Assembly (NCBI GenBank): GCA_039177895.1
Contig: JBCDFO010000019.1
Location: 1 to 26,034 of the forward strand
Direction of reading: 5' to 3'
Length of the DNA: 26,034 nucleotides
Source of the DNA: JBCBEX01 sp039177895
Lineage (GTDB): Bacteria; Bacteroidota; Rhodothermia; Rhodothermales; Rubricoccaceae
The position numbers and the translations under genes were made by a program. The notes under the pieces were generated by a model, which saw only the letters and a list, made by a program, of their open reading frames with translations, did not search any database and was not told the origin of the DNA. The stretch's first letter is position 1, and each line of letters opens with the position of its first letter. This document shows, in pieces, positions 15,485 to 22,104 of the stretch.

Positions 15485-15943
15485 TCAGGCGGTGAGATGG
15501 GCAAGCAGGCCGAACTGCGTCAGGTGGTGGCGCACGTGCTTGTGGTGGAACCGCGCCCAGCCGTCCTGCCCGAGCGGTCCGAAATAGGGGTGCACGTACG
15601 TCGCTTCCGGGTGGGCCGCCCAGTGCGCCTCGTAGCGCTCGACGTGGTCCATCAGCTTCGTCCGAGCGACGTCAAGGCCCGCGTAGCGTAGGGGTGGGAG
15701 CGTGCCGAGCTTGAAGGGGTCGAAGTTGCGCGGGAACGGGTCGTCCGTCTGGAGGGCGGCCTGGCGGCGGGCCCACTTCGCCTCGGGCGGCGTGACCGGC
15801 GAGGTGATGCGCCCGTAGCTGAAGGCCACGAGCAGGCCGAGGTGCTCCACCATATGCTGCGCGGTCATCTGTCCCCACGACGCGGCATCGTCCGCGTTGA
15901 GGTGAGCGAGCGGGGCGACGAGCGTGCGGAGCGGGGTGGACAT
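15485..15943 (-). CDS. DinB/DUF1569-like putative metal-dependent protein
   Basis: The 152-residue helical protein has histidines spaced as in DinB/YfiT-like four-helix bundles: MTAQHMVEH (His30, His34) and FHHKHVRHHLTQFGLL near the C-terminus, the usual H...HxxxH set for a divalent metal. The C-terminal H-x-x-QFG is characteristic of the DUF1569 group. The activity is unknown; relatives include thiol transferases and uncharacterised hydrolases. I chose the ATG at 15943 because the longer frame only adds sequence lacking the fold. The gene is 11 bases upstream of mgsA and 38 bases downstream of the VOC gene, so the three are probably one operon. Confidence 0.72.
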   Translation of the reverse strand: MSTPLRTLVAPLAHLNADDAASWGQMTAQHMVEHLGLLVAFSYGRITSPVTPPEAKWARRQAALQTDDPFPRNFDPFKLGTLPPLRYAGLDVARTKLMDHVERYEAHWAAHPEATYVHPYFGPLGQDGWARFHHKHVRHHLTQFGLLAHLTA

Positions 15944-15981
15944 CGGAGCGGGGGGCGGCGAGTGAAAGCGGACGGCGTGGG

Positions 15982-16374
15982 CTAGCCGCTGACCGGCGTG
16001 CACAATTCTACGATCACCCCGTTGTGGTCCCGGACGTAGGCGACGGTCTGCCCCCACGGCTTCTGCGCGGGCGCGGCCAGTACCGCTGCCCCCGCCTCCA
16101 CGGCGCGGGCAAACGCCCCGGCTACGTCGTCGGTCACGAACGCGAGTTCGAGAGCAGGGGGCGGCGCGGTCGGGTCGGCAGGCCGGTACGCCGCCTCGAA
16201 ATTGGACGCCGCCAACGCGTCCGCGGCGAAGGCAAGGACCGTCGCACCCGTCTCCATCTCGGCATAATCGCCAGCCGGGTGCTCGAAGCGGCGGTCTAGG
16301 TCAAACGCCGCCTCGTAGAAGGCGACGGTGCGGGCGACATCGGGAACGTAGAGGATAGTGTAACCGAGTCGCAT
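15982..16374 (-). CDS. VOC superfamily protein (glyoxalase/bleomycin-resistance fold)
   Basis: The 130-residue protein has the two beta-alpha-beta-beta-beta modules of the VOC fold: MRLGYTILYVPDVARTVAFYEAAF at the start and ALELAFVTDDVAGAFARAVEAGA followed by DHNGVIVELCTP at the end. Its N-terminus resembles glyoxalase I, but the metal-ligand His5 of that enzyme is a tyrosine here, and no histidine sits at the ligand position in the second module (ALELAFV). Glu123 in VELCTP is retained. It is therefore probably not a classical glyoxalase I despite being close to mgsA. The substrate is unknown. It is on the same strand as the DinB-like gene and mgsA. Confidence 0.85.
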   Translation of the reverse strand: MRLGYTILYVPDVARTVAFYEAAFDLDRRFEHPAGDYAEMETGATVLAFAADALAASNFEAAYRPADPTAPPPALELAFVTDDVAGAFARAVEAGAAVLAAPAQKPWGQTVAYVRDHNGVIVELCTPVSG

Positions 16375-16395
16375 GGGGCGGGCAGAGCGGCGGAG

Positions 16396-17007
16396 TCAGT
16401 GGACGCGCTTGGCAAGATAGGCGGCGCGTTCCTCGTCCGGTACCTGCCCGTTGTCCTCCGGCAGCGCGTCCAGGTCGAGACGGGGTGTCTCGGTTGAGGA
16501 CCCCTGCTGGCGGTAGTCCGCCTCCACGATCTCCCAGTCGTGGCTCGTCACGATGGCTTCGAGGTGCTCGATGCGGCGCAGCAGGCGCTCGGTCGAGATG
16601 TCCTGGGCACGCTGCTGGCGGGCGGCGTCCTCATCCACGGCCTCGGAGACAAGGGCGCGCAGCCGCTCGATGGAGGCCGAGCCCTCGTCGCGCTGGACGC
16701 CCATCAGTTCCTGCATCTTGCGCTCCTCCCACTTGGAGCCGAGGCCTGGCATGCCCAATACCTCCGAGGCGTGCCCCATCAGGCCGAAGCCCCAGCCGAG
16801 TAGCGGGTAGATGAACCAGAGGTGGCCGGGGTCGGTGAACAGGTTGATCCCGATCAGCATCGGCATCACGACGAGGAAGCTGGCCAGGTGCCAGTAGAAC
16901 TCCTTCAGCTTCGCGACGTGCTGCCGCGCCTGCTCTTCGGTCATCGGCCCGACGGGTTTCTGGTACCGGGACGGGGTCGCAGCGGTCAGGTCGGTCGATC
17001 GGGACAT
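16396..17007 (-). CDS. 2TM-domain membrane protein with PspB-like C-terminal motif
   Basis: The 203-residue protein starts at the ATG at 17007. It has a 2TM domain: KLKEFYWHLASFLVVMPMLIGINLFT (helix 1 about 38-57) and HLWFIYPLLGWGFGLMGHASEVLG (helix 2 about 62-80), with a short loop and the conserved W-WE-R-K element (SKWEERKMQEL). A helical, probably coiled-coil region follows (113-165) ending in RRIEHLEAIVTSHDWEI, like the R-I-x-x-LE-x-I end of PspB. The protein at 24631-25032 carries the same module. The function of 2TM proteins is unknown. It is divergent from the OmpA-family gene and 21 bases upstream of the VOC gene, which may make it the first gene of that operon. Confidence 0.78.
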   Translation of the reverse strand: MSRSTDLTAATPSRYQKPVGPMTEEQARQHVAKLKEFYWHLASFLVVMPMLIGINLFTDPGHLWFIYPLLGWGFGLMGHASEVLGMPGLGSKWEERKMQELMGVQRDEGSASIERLRALVSEAVDEDAARQQRAQDISTERLLRRIEHLEAIVTSHDWEIVEADYRQQGSSTETPRLDLDALPEDNGQVPDEERAAYLAKRVH

Positions 17008-17176
17008 GAGGGGCTCGTGGGTAGACGACAAACGATACACCCTGGAAATACGATGGCTTGCCCTGCGTGTTGCGACGCCGTAGCATGGGGCGAATCCCAG
17101 TCGGGATGATCCGGTACCGGCGCCGCTTCCGTAGTAGAGCATGACGCAGGTCTCCCTTCCGCAACCTCGACTAGCC

Positions 17177-18457
17177 ATGCTGACCCGTTTCTTCGTCCTC
17201 CTCTTCGTCGCGGCCCCGCTCGCGCTGCTCGCCCCGCCCGCCGAGGCGCAGTCCATCTTCGAGCGCGCCAAGCGTGCCGCGCAGCGCGGGGCCGAGCGCG
17301 CCGTCGAGCGCGAAGCCGAGCGCCGGGCCGACCGCGCCGTCTCCGGCACCATCGAGTGCGTCCTGGGCGACGACGCCTGCGCCCGTGCCGCGCAGGAAGA
17401 CGGCCAGGAGGTCGTCTACGTGGACAACGACGGCAACCCTGTCTCCGAAGACCAGCAACCTGGTGCCAACGCCAGCGCCTCCGGCGATCCCGAATCGCTC
17501 CGCCCAGGCGAGGGCGTCTGGGCCAACTACGACTTCGTGCCCGGCGACCGCGTGCTCTTCTTCGACGACTTCGGCGACGACTACGTGGGCAACTTCCCGC
17601 GCCGCCTCGAATTCAACTACGGCACGATGGAAGTCGTGGAGTGGGAAGGCTCCCGCCTGCTTCGCGGCACCGGCAACGACCGCTTCACGATTCCGCTCCC
17701 CGAGACGCTCCCCGAGCGTTTCACGGTCGAGTTCGACATCCACGACCCGGCGACCGAGGGCGGCACGAGCCTCCTCTTCGGCGAGGTCGGAGATCGCCTC
17801 GCCGACTACGACCAGCAGTACGTCAACATTGGCAACTGGCGGGGCTCTGGCCTCTGGCACTACGAGGACGGCAGGATCTCGACCAACGCCATCGAGCAGA
17901 TCGAGGAGGAGGTCGTTCCCATCCGCATCGCGGTGGACGGGGCGTACATCAAGGTGTACGCCGCTGAGCAGCGCATCACGAACGTCCCCAACGCCGACAT
18001 CGGGCGGGCTAGCGCGATCACGGTCTTCATGGGAAGCCGCACCGACCGGCCGATCTACCTCGGCAACGTGCGCATCGCGTCGGGCGGGCGTGAGATCCTC
18101 TACGACAAGCTCCAGGCCGACGGCCGCGTGGCGCTCGGCGGGCTCCTCTTCGACACCGGCTCGGCGACGCTGCGCCCGGAGTCCACGCCGACGCTGCAGG
18201 ACCTCACCCGCACGCTCGAGCGCAACCCCGACCTCCGCCTCCGCATCGAGGGCCACACCGACAACACGGGCAACGCCGAGACCAACCAGCGCCTGAGCCA
18301 GGACCGCGCCGACGCCGTGCGCACCTACCTCACCGGCGAGGGCATCGACGCCAGTCGCCTCGAAACGCAGGGCTTCGGCGACGCCAACCCTGTTGCAGAC
18401 AACGCCACGCCGGAAGGCCGGCAGACGAACCGCCGCGTCGAGATTGTTAGGCTCTAG
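17177..18457 (+). CDS. OmpA-family protein with lectin-like central domain
   Basis: The 426-residue protein begins with a signal peptide (residues 1-24, cleaved after AEA). It continues with a charged Arg/Glu/Ala helix (RAAQRGAERAVEREAERRADRAV), a central beta-rich region of about 180 residues (VLFFDDFGDDYVGNFPRRLEF...RFTVEFDIHDP...IYLGNVRIA) that looks like a concanavalin/LamG-type jelly roll, and a C-terminal OmpA domain (LLFDTGSATLRPES, then EGHTDNTGNAETNQRLSQDRADAVRTYL...NRRVEIV). The OmpA domain should bind peptidoglycan, so the protein probably tethers the outer membrane or a glycan to the wall. I chose the ATG at 17177 because it gives a clean signal peptide. Its TAG stop lies in the left inverted repeat of the element at 18454-18620. 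Confidence 0.85.
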   Translation: MLTRFFVLLFVAAPLALLAPPAEAQSIFERAKRAAQRGAERAVEREAERRADRAVSGTIECVLGDDACARAAQEDGQEVVYVDNDGNPVSEDQQPGANASASGDPESLRPGEGVWANYDFVPGDRVLFFDDFGDDYVGNFPRRLEFNYGTMEVVEWEGSRLLRGTGNDRFTIPLPETLPERFTVEFDIHDPATEGGTSLLFGEVGDRLADYDQQYVNIGNWRGSGLWHYEDGRISTNAIEQIEEEVVPIRIAVDGAYIKVYAAEQRITNVPNADIGRASAITVFMGSRTDRPIYLGNVRIASGGREILYDKLQADGRVALGGLLFDTGSATLRPESTPTLQDLTRTLERNPDLRLRIEGHTDNTGNAETNQRLSQDRADAVRTYLTGEGIDASRLETQGFGDANPVADNATPEGRQTNRRVEIVRL

Positions 18458-18620
18458 TGCTGCGACTCTTCTCATTCGAGGGGGTCTGCATGGCCTGGAA
18501 ACCCCTGTGCGGCGTTGGCCTCGTCGCCCGATGCTTCGGCATCTGGCTCCTCGGCCGCCTTGCTCAGGGGCTCCCATCCTCACGCATTCACCCCTCAAAT
18601 CACGGCGGTCGCAGCACTAG
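18454..18620. mobile_element. MITE-like structured element with perfect 13-bp terminal inverted repeats
   Basis: CTAGTGCTGCGAC (18454-18466) and GTCGCAGCACTAG (18608-18620) are exact inverted repeats. Inside them GAGGGG (18478-18483) pairs with CCCCTC (18591-18596), with 11 unpaired bases on each side, so the whole 167 bases can fold as one long hairpin. The centre holds the very stable GATGC-TTCG-GCATC hairpin (18530-18543). No protein is encoded. The terminal CTAG may be a duplicated target, as made by some IS5-family elements (YTAR targets). It could instead be a structured RNA or a large terminator. Confidence 0.6.
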
Positions 18621-18689
18621 GGCGCGCCGTTCGTCGTAGCCTGCCTCTGCTCATCCGCCTCGCTGATCCCCCACCGAACTCCCGATCCG

Positions 18690-19523
18690 ATGTCCCGCCT
18701 GCTCACATGCTCGCTGTTGGCCTGCCTCCTGCTCGCCATCGTCACGGTCCCAGCCTGGGCCCAGCCTTCTGGAGCTGACCTCATCCAGACCACCATCGAC
18801 CGCTATGCCCAGCGCATGGCCAACGTCGAGAACTACGCCGTCACGCAGACCATGTCGATGATGAACATGACGATGACGACGTACTACGAGCGCGACCCGG
18901 ATGGCGGCCCGCTCGCCTACACGACGACGACCTACGTGAACGGCCAGGCCAACACGGCAGGCGCCAGCGAGGCCGACGACCCCTACGCGGTGCTCGCCTG
19001 CATGAAGGAGAACGCGGCCTACGCAGGCACGGAGACCATCGACGGCGAGGACACGTTCGTTGTGCGCATCGACGACATGGGCGACTGCGCCGACGAAATG
19101 GGCATGACCGGGGAGGCAGGGATGCAGGACGGCGAGATCGAGAGCGGCACGATGTACATCGACCGCAACGACTACGTCCTCCGCCGCATGGAGATGGAGG
19201 GCTCGATGAACGCCGAGGGCCGCTCGGCCGACTTCGGCATGACCATGACCATGTCGGACTACCGCACCACCGACGGCCTCCTCCACCCGTGGCTGACCGA
19301 GATGACGATGACGGGCCTGGACGCCCTGATGGGCGGCGAGGGCGAGGACCTCGAAGGACAACTCAAAGAACTCCGCGACCAGATGGAAGAGCTGCCCGAG
19401 TCGATGCGCGGCATGATCGAGGACCAGATCAAGATGCTGGAGGACTCGATGACGGGCGACGGCATGACCATGACGATGACCGTGTCGGAGGTGACGGTCA
19501 ACGAGGGGCCGCCGAGCCAGTAG
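18690..19523 (+). CDS. Secreted methionine-rich protein (LolA-like fold suspected)
   Basis: The 277-residue protein has a signal peptide (MSRLLTCSLLACLLLAIVTVPAWAQ) and then a mature part opening GADLIQTTIDRYAQRMANVENYAVTQTM, resembling outer-membrane-lipoprotein-sorting/LolA-type proteins, which start with a helix and then antiparallel strands. About 30 of 277 residues are methionine by my count, many in alternating M-T-M-T runs (near residues 50, 180, 205 and 265). There are two cysteines in the middle region (LACMKEN and GDCADEMG). No catalytic motif is seen. It lies 232 bases after the OmpA-family gene, with the inverted-repeat element between. Methionine-rich envelope proteins can bind copper or absorb oxidants, but that role is speculation here. 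Confidence 0.7.
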   Translation: MSRLLTCSLLACLLLAIVTVPAWAQPSGADLIQTTIDRYAQRMANVENYAVTQTMSMMNMTMTTYYERDPDGGPLAYTTTTYVNGQANTAGASEADDPYAVLACMKENAAYAGTETIDGEDTFVVRIDDMGDCADEMGMTGEAGMQDGEIESGTMYIDRNDYVLRRMEMEGSMNAEGRSADFGMTMTMSDYRTTDGLLHPWLTEMTMTGLDALMGGEGEDLEGQLKELRDQMEELPESMRGMIEDQIKMLEDSMTGDGMTMTMTVSEVTVNEGPPSQ

Positions 19524-19596
19524 GCACCGAGCCTGCAGGCTAGCACGGCGGTCCAGCAGCGGGCAGGAACTCGGTCATCGGGGCGGGACGTAGCTT

Positions 19597-19612
19597 GTGG
19601 GAACGTTCCCAC
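19597..19612. promoter_or_regulatory. Perfect 16-bp palindrome upstream of dapA
   Basis: GTGGGAACGTTCCCAC is an exact palindrome ending 18 bases before the dapA ATG. It could be an operator overlapping the promoter or 5' leader. The half-site ACGTTCCCA also occurs at 8706-8714 near marR. There is no T-run after it, which argues against a terminator for the gene upstream. Confidence 0.5.
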
Positions 19613-19630
19613 TGTCCCGTCTGCGCCTGC

Positions 19631-20524
19631 ATGCCTGACCTTCTCTTCCGCGGCACTGCCCCGGCTCTCGTCACGCCGTTCACACCGGATGGGGCGTTGG
19701 ACGCGCCCGCGTTGAAGCGCCTCATCGATGCGCAGATCGCGGGTGGGGTGGACGCGCTGGTGCTGCTCGGGACGACGGGCGAGAACCCGACGGTCACGCC
19801 TGCCGAGCGGCAGCGGCTCACCGAGATCGCGGTGGCGCACACCGCCGGGCGCGTGCCGCTCCTCGTCGGGACGGGCACCAACCACACGGCCGAGAGCGTC
19901 CGCTTTTCGCGCGAGGCCGCCACCGCCGGAGCCGACGCGCTGCTGGTCGTGGGGCCCTACTACAACAAGCCGCCCGCCAACGGGCTCGTCGCGCACGTCG
20001 GTGCTATCGCGGAGGCGGCCGACCTTCCGATCGTGTTCTACAACGTGCCGGGACGCACGGGGCAGAACATCCCCGCCGACCTCACGCTGCGGCTTGCGGA
20101 GGAAGTCCCGCACGTCGTAGGCGTGAAGGAGGCCTCGGGTAATCTCGCGCAGATCACCGATGTGCTCGCGCACCGCCCTGACGGCTTCGCGGTCTACGCG
20201 GGCGACGACGAGTTCGCATTCCCGCTCATTGCGCTCGGTGCCGACGGTGTGGTGTCGGTCGTCGTGAACGCGCTGCCCGAGGCGTTCTGCGAACTGGTTC
20301 GCCTCGCGCTTGACGGCGAGACCGAGGCGGCCCGCGCTTTGCACTTCGATCTGCTCCCAGCCATGCGCGCCTGCTTCCTGACGGCCAACCCGATCCCGGT
20401 CAAGGCCGCCCTCGCTCACCTTGGTCTCTGCGGCGACACGGTCCGCCTCCCGCTCACCGCGCCCGATGCCGCGCTCCGCCAGCGTATTCTCGATGCGTTC
20501 TTTGGGCCGACGGTATCGCGGTGA
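19631..20524 (+). CDS. dapA: 4-hydroxy-tetrahydrodipicolinate synthase
   Basis: DapA condenses pyruvate with aspartate semialdehyde, the committed step to diaminopimelate and lysine. The 297-residue TIM-barrel protein shows GTTGENPTV with Thr48/Thr49, PYYNKP near residue 110, FYNVPGRTG with Tyr138, and the Schiff-base lysine Lys166 in GVKEASGN. The length is standard. I chose the ATG at 19631 (MPDLLFRGTAPALVTPF) because DapA proteins begin a few residues before the G-x-x-x-ALVTPF strand; the longer frame adds unrelated residues. dapD follows on the same strand after 128 bases, so both may share the promoter near the palindrome at 19597-19612. Confidence 0.95.
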   Translation: MPDLLFRGTAPALVTPFTPDGALDAPALKRLIDAQIAGGVDALVLLGTTGENPTVTPAERQRLTEIAVAHTAGRVPLLVGTGTNHTAESVRFSREAATAGADALLVVGPYYNKPPANGLVAHVGAIAEAADLPIVFYNVPGRTGQNIPADLTLRLAEEVPHVVGVKEASGNLAQITDVLAHRPDGFAVYAGDDEFAFPLIALGADGVVSVVVNALPEAFCELVRLALDGETEAARALHFDLLPAMRACFLTANPIPVKAALAHLGLCGDTVRLPLTAPDAALRQRILDAFFGPTVSR

Positions 20525-20570
20525 TCTCCGCCGGGCGGTTCGTGGATGGGCAACTCACTGCTGGGCCGTC

Positions 20571-20590
20571 GGGCGGTTTGCAAACCGCCC
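20571..20590. repeat. Interspersed palindromic repeat, copy 1
   Basis: GGGCGGTTTGCAAACCGCCC is a perfect 20-bp palindrome in the dapA-dapD gap. The same 20 bases plus CCTRCGG occur at 21529-21548, and looser similarity extends to about 47 bases. It lies in the untranslated leader of dapD if the GTG start is used. Confidence 0.8.
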
Positions 20591-20652
20591 CTGCGGGTGC
20601 GATCTCTGTTCTTCCACCTCTACGTGCTCCCACCTTCCCTGCTCCTCCTCCC

Positions 20653-21483
20653 GTGACTGACCTCCGTACTCGCATCGAGGCTCTCGCTGCCGCCGATGCC
20701 CTCAACCGCGACGCCGCACTGCCCGTCCTCAACACCTTCCTCGATGCGCTCGACGCAGGCGAGATCCGTGCGGCCGAGCGCGGGGACGACGGCATGTGGC
20801 ACGCCAACGGCTGGGTGAAGCAGGGCATCCTCGTCGGCTTCCGGCTCGGGCAGATCGTGGACCAGTCCGAGGGCGCATTCCGGTTCTTCGACAAGGACAC
20901 GTACCCTACGAAGCCGATGACGCTCGCCGACGGCGTCCGCGTGGTGCCGGGCGGCTCGACGATCCGGCGCGGGGCGCACCTGGCCGCGGGCGTCGTGTGC
21001 ATGCCGCCGATGTACGTCAACGTCGGCGCGTACGTCGGTGCGGGCACGATGGTGGACTCGCACGCGCTCGTGGGCAGTTGCGCCCAGATCGGGCAGCACG
21101 TACACCTCTCGGCGGCGGCGCAGATCGGCGGCGTGCTGGAGCCCGTCGGCGCGGTGCCGGTCGTGATCGAGGACGACGTGTTCGTGGGCGGCGGCTGCGG
21201 CGTTTACGAGGGCTGCGTCGTGCGCGAAGGCGCGGTGCTGGCGGCGGGCGTGATCCTCACCGGCTCGTCGCGGGTCTACGACCTTGTGAAGGAGACCGTC
21301 CACACGCGCGGCGACGCCGGGCCACTCGAAATCCCGGCGGGGGCCGTTGTGGTGCCCGGTAGCCGCGCGGTCACCTCCGAGTTTGGGCGCGCGCACGGCC
21401 TGTCGCTCGCTGCGCCTGTGATCGTGAAATATCGTGATGCCTCGACGGATGCCGCCACCGCGCTCGAAGGCGCGCTCCGGTGA
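20653..21483 (+). CDS. dapD: 2,3,4,5-tetrahydropyridine-2,6-dicarboxylate N-succinyltransferase
   Basis: DapD succinylates tetrahydrodipicolinate using succinyl-CoA, so this organism uses the succinylase branch of lysine/DAP synthesis. The 276-residue protein has the N-terminal helical domain (MTDLRTRIEALAAAD), WHANGWVKQGIL, then left-handed beta-helix hexapeptide repeats: YVNVGAYVGAGTMVDSHALVGSCAQIG with Asp135, HVHLSAAAQIGGVLEP, and VFVGGGCGVYEGCVV with Glu187. The GGxxGVYEG form instead of GARSEVVEG is the type I associate with Bacteroidota. The start is GTG at 20653, which gives the normal length and N-terminus. The frame is open from 20521, but that part contains the palindromic repeat and reads as low-complexity sequence. 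Confidence 0.94.
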   Translation: MTDLRTRIEALAAADALNRDAALPVLNTFLDALDAGEIRAAERGDDGMWHANGWVKQGILVGFRLGQIVDQSEGAFRFFDKDTYPTKPMTLADGVRVVPGGSTIRRGAHLAAGVVCMPPMYVNVGAYVGAGTMVDSHALVGSCAQIGQHVHLSAAAQIGGVLEPVGAVPVVIEDDVFVGGGCGVYEGCVVREGAVLAAGVILTGSSRVYDLVKETVHTRGDAGPLEIPAGAVVVPGSRAVTSEFGRAHGLSLAAPVIVKYRDASTDAATALEGALR

Positions 21484-21528
21484 CGCTCCGTTGGCAGCCG
21501 CCGGCGATTGTTTGCTGATGTCTGCCCC

Positions 21529-21548
21529 GGGCGGTTTGCAAACCGCCC
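21529..21548. repeat. Interspersed palindromic repeat, copy 2
   Basis: A second exact copy of the 20-bp palindrome at 20571-20590, here in the dapD-ogt gap, followed by CCTACGG. Both copies are in the same orientation and sit in the untranslated region before a gene. Confidence 0.8.
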
Positions 21549-21594
21549 CTACGGCTTCGAACTGCGCTCTTCGCTTTTACTATCTCGGGTCGCC

Positions 21595-22092
21595 ATGTTG
21601 TACGCTGCTGATCTTGCCACGCCACTCGGGCCGTTCCTCGTCGTGGTGAACGCTGACGGTGCGCTCGTCCGGACGGGCTTTGCTTCTGTCGAGGACGCCC
21701 AAGCGCGGACCGGAGCAACTGCGATGGTCGATCCGGCGCGGTGTGCCGAGGCACTGGCACAGGTCGCGGCCTATTTCGCAGGCGAGCGACGCGACTTTGA
21801 CCTTCCCCTTGCGCCTGTCGGCACGCCCTTCCAGCAGCAGGTCTGGACGGCGCTGCAAGCCATTCCGTTCGGGGCAACGACGAGCTACGGCGCGCTGGCC
21901 GCACAGCTCGGGCAGCCCGGCGGGGCGCAGGCGGTGGGGCGGGCGAATGCTGCGAATCCACTCCCCGTCGTTGTGCCCTGCCACCGCGTCATCGGGGCGG
22001 ACGGGAGCCTCACCGGCTTCCTCGGCGGCCTCGACCGCAAGGCGGCGCTACTCCGTCTCGAAGGCGCGCTCCCTGCCGATCTATTCGCTTGA
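21595..22092 (+). CDS. ogt: Methylated-DNA--protein-cysteine methyltransferase
   Basis: Ogt repairs O6-methylguanine by moving the methyl group irreversibly to its own cysteine. The 165-residue protein has the N-terminal ribonuclease-like domain, then FQQQVWTALQAIPFGATTSYGALA, the helix-turn-helix with AVGRANAANP (arginine finger Arg116), and the active site PCHRVIG with Cys129, followed by LTGFLGGLDRK. The length is typical of Ogt rather than the Ada fusion. I chose the ATG at 21595; the longer frame runs back through the palindromic repeat. It is the last gene of the dapA-dapD-ogt run and converges with the aldehyde dehydrogenase with only 12 bases between stop codons. Confidence 0.94.
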   Translation: MLYAADLATPLGPFLVVVNADGALVRTGFASVEDAQARTGATAMVDPARCAEALAQVAAYFAGERRDFDLPLAPVGTPFQQQVWTALQAIPFGATTSYGALAAQLGQPGGAQAVGRANAANPLPVVVPCHRVIGADGSLTGFLGGLDRKAALLRLEGALPADLFA

Positions 22093-22104
22093 ACTGACGC
22101 GATC

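Noticed and set aside
15982..16374. Assignment as glyoxalase I (gloA) because mgsA is close by.
   Set aside because: Key metal-binding histidines are missing, so only the VOC fold can be supported.
17094..17107. ATCCC-AGTC-GGGAT inverted repeat before the OmpA-family gene, similar to the controller operator.
   Set aside because: The spacer is 4 bases instead of 5, the TATCCCAA extension is missing, and the site is 2 kb outside the restriction-modification cassette. Probably a chance hairpin.
17111..17120. CCGGTACCGG palindrome upstream of the OmpA-family gene as an operator.
   Set aside because: It is short, occurs once and has no supporting regulator gene nearby.
20521..20652. N-terminal extension of DapD by 44 residues.
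   Set aside because: It would translate the interspersed palindrome. The GTG at 20653 gives the normal DapD length and start.
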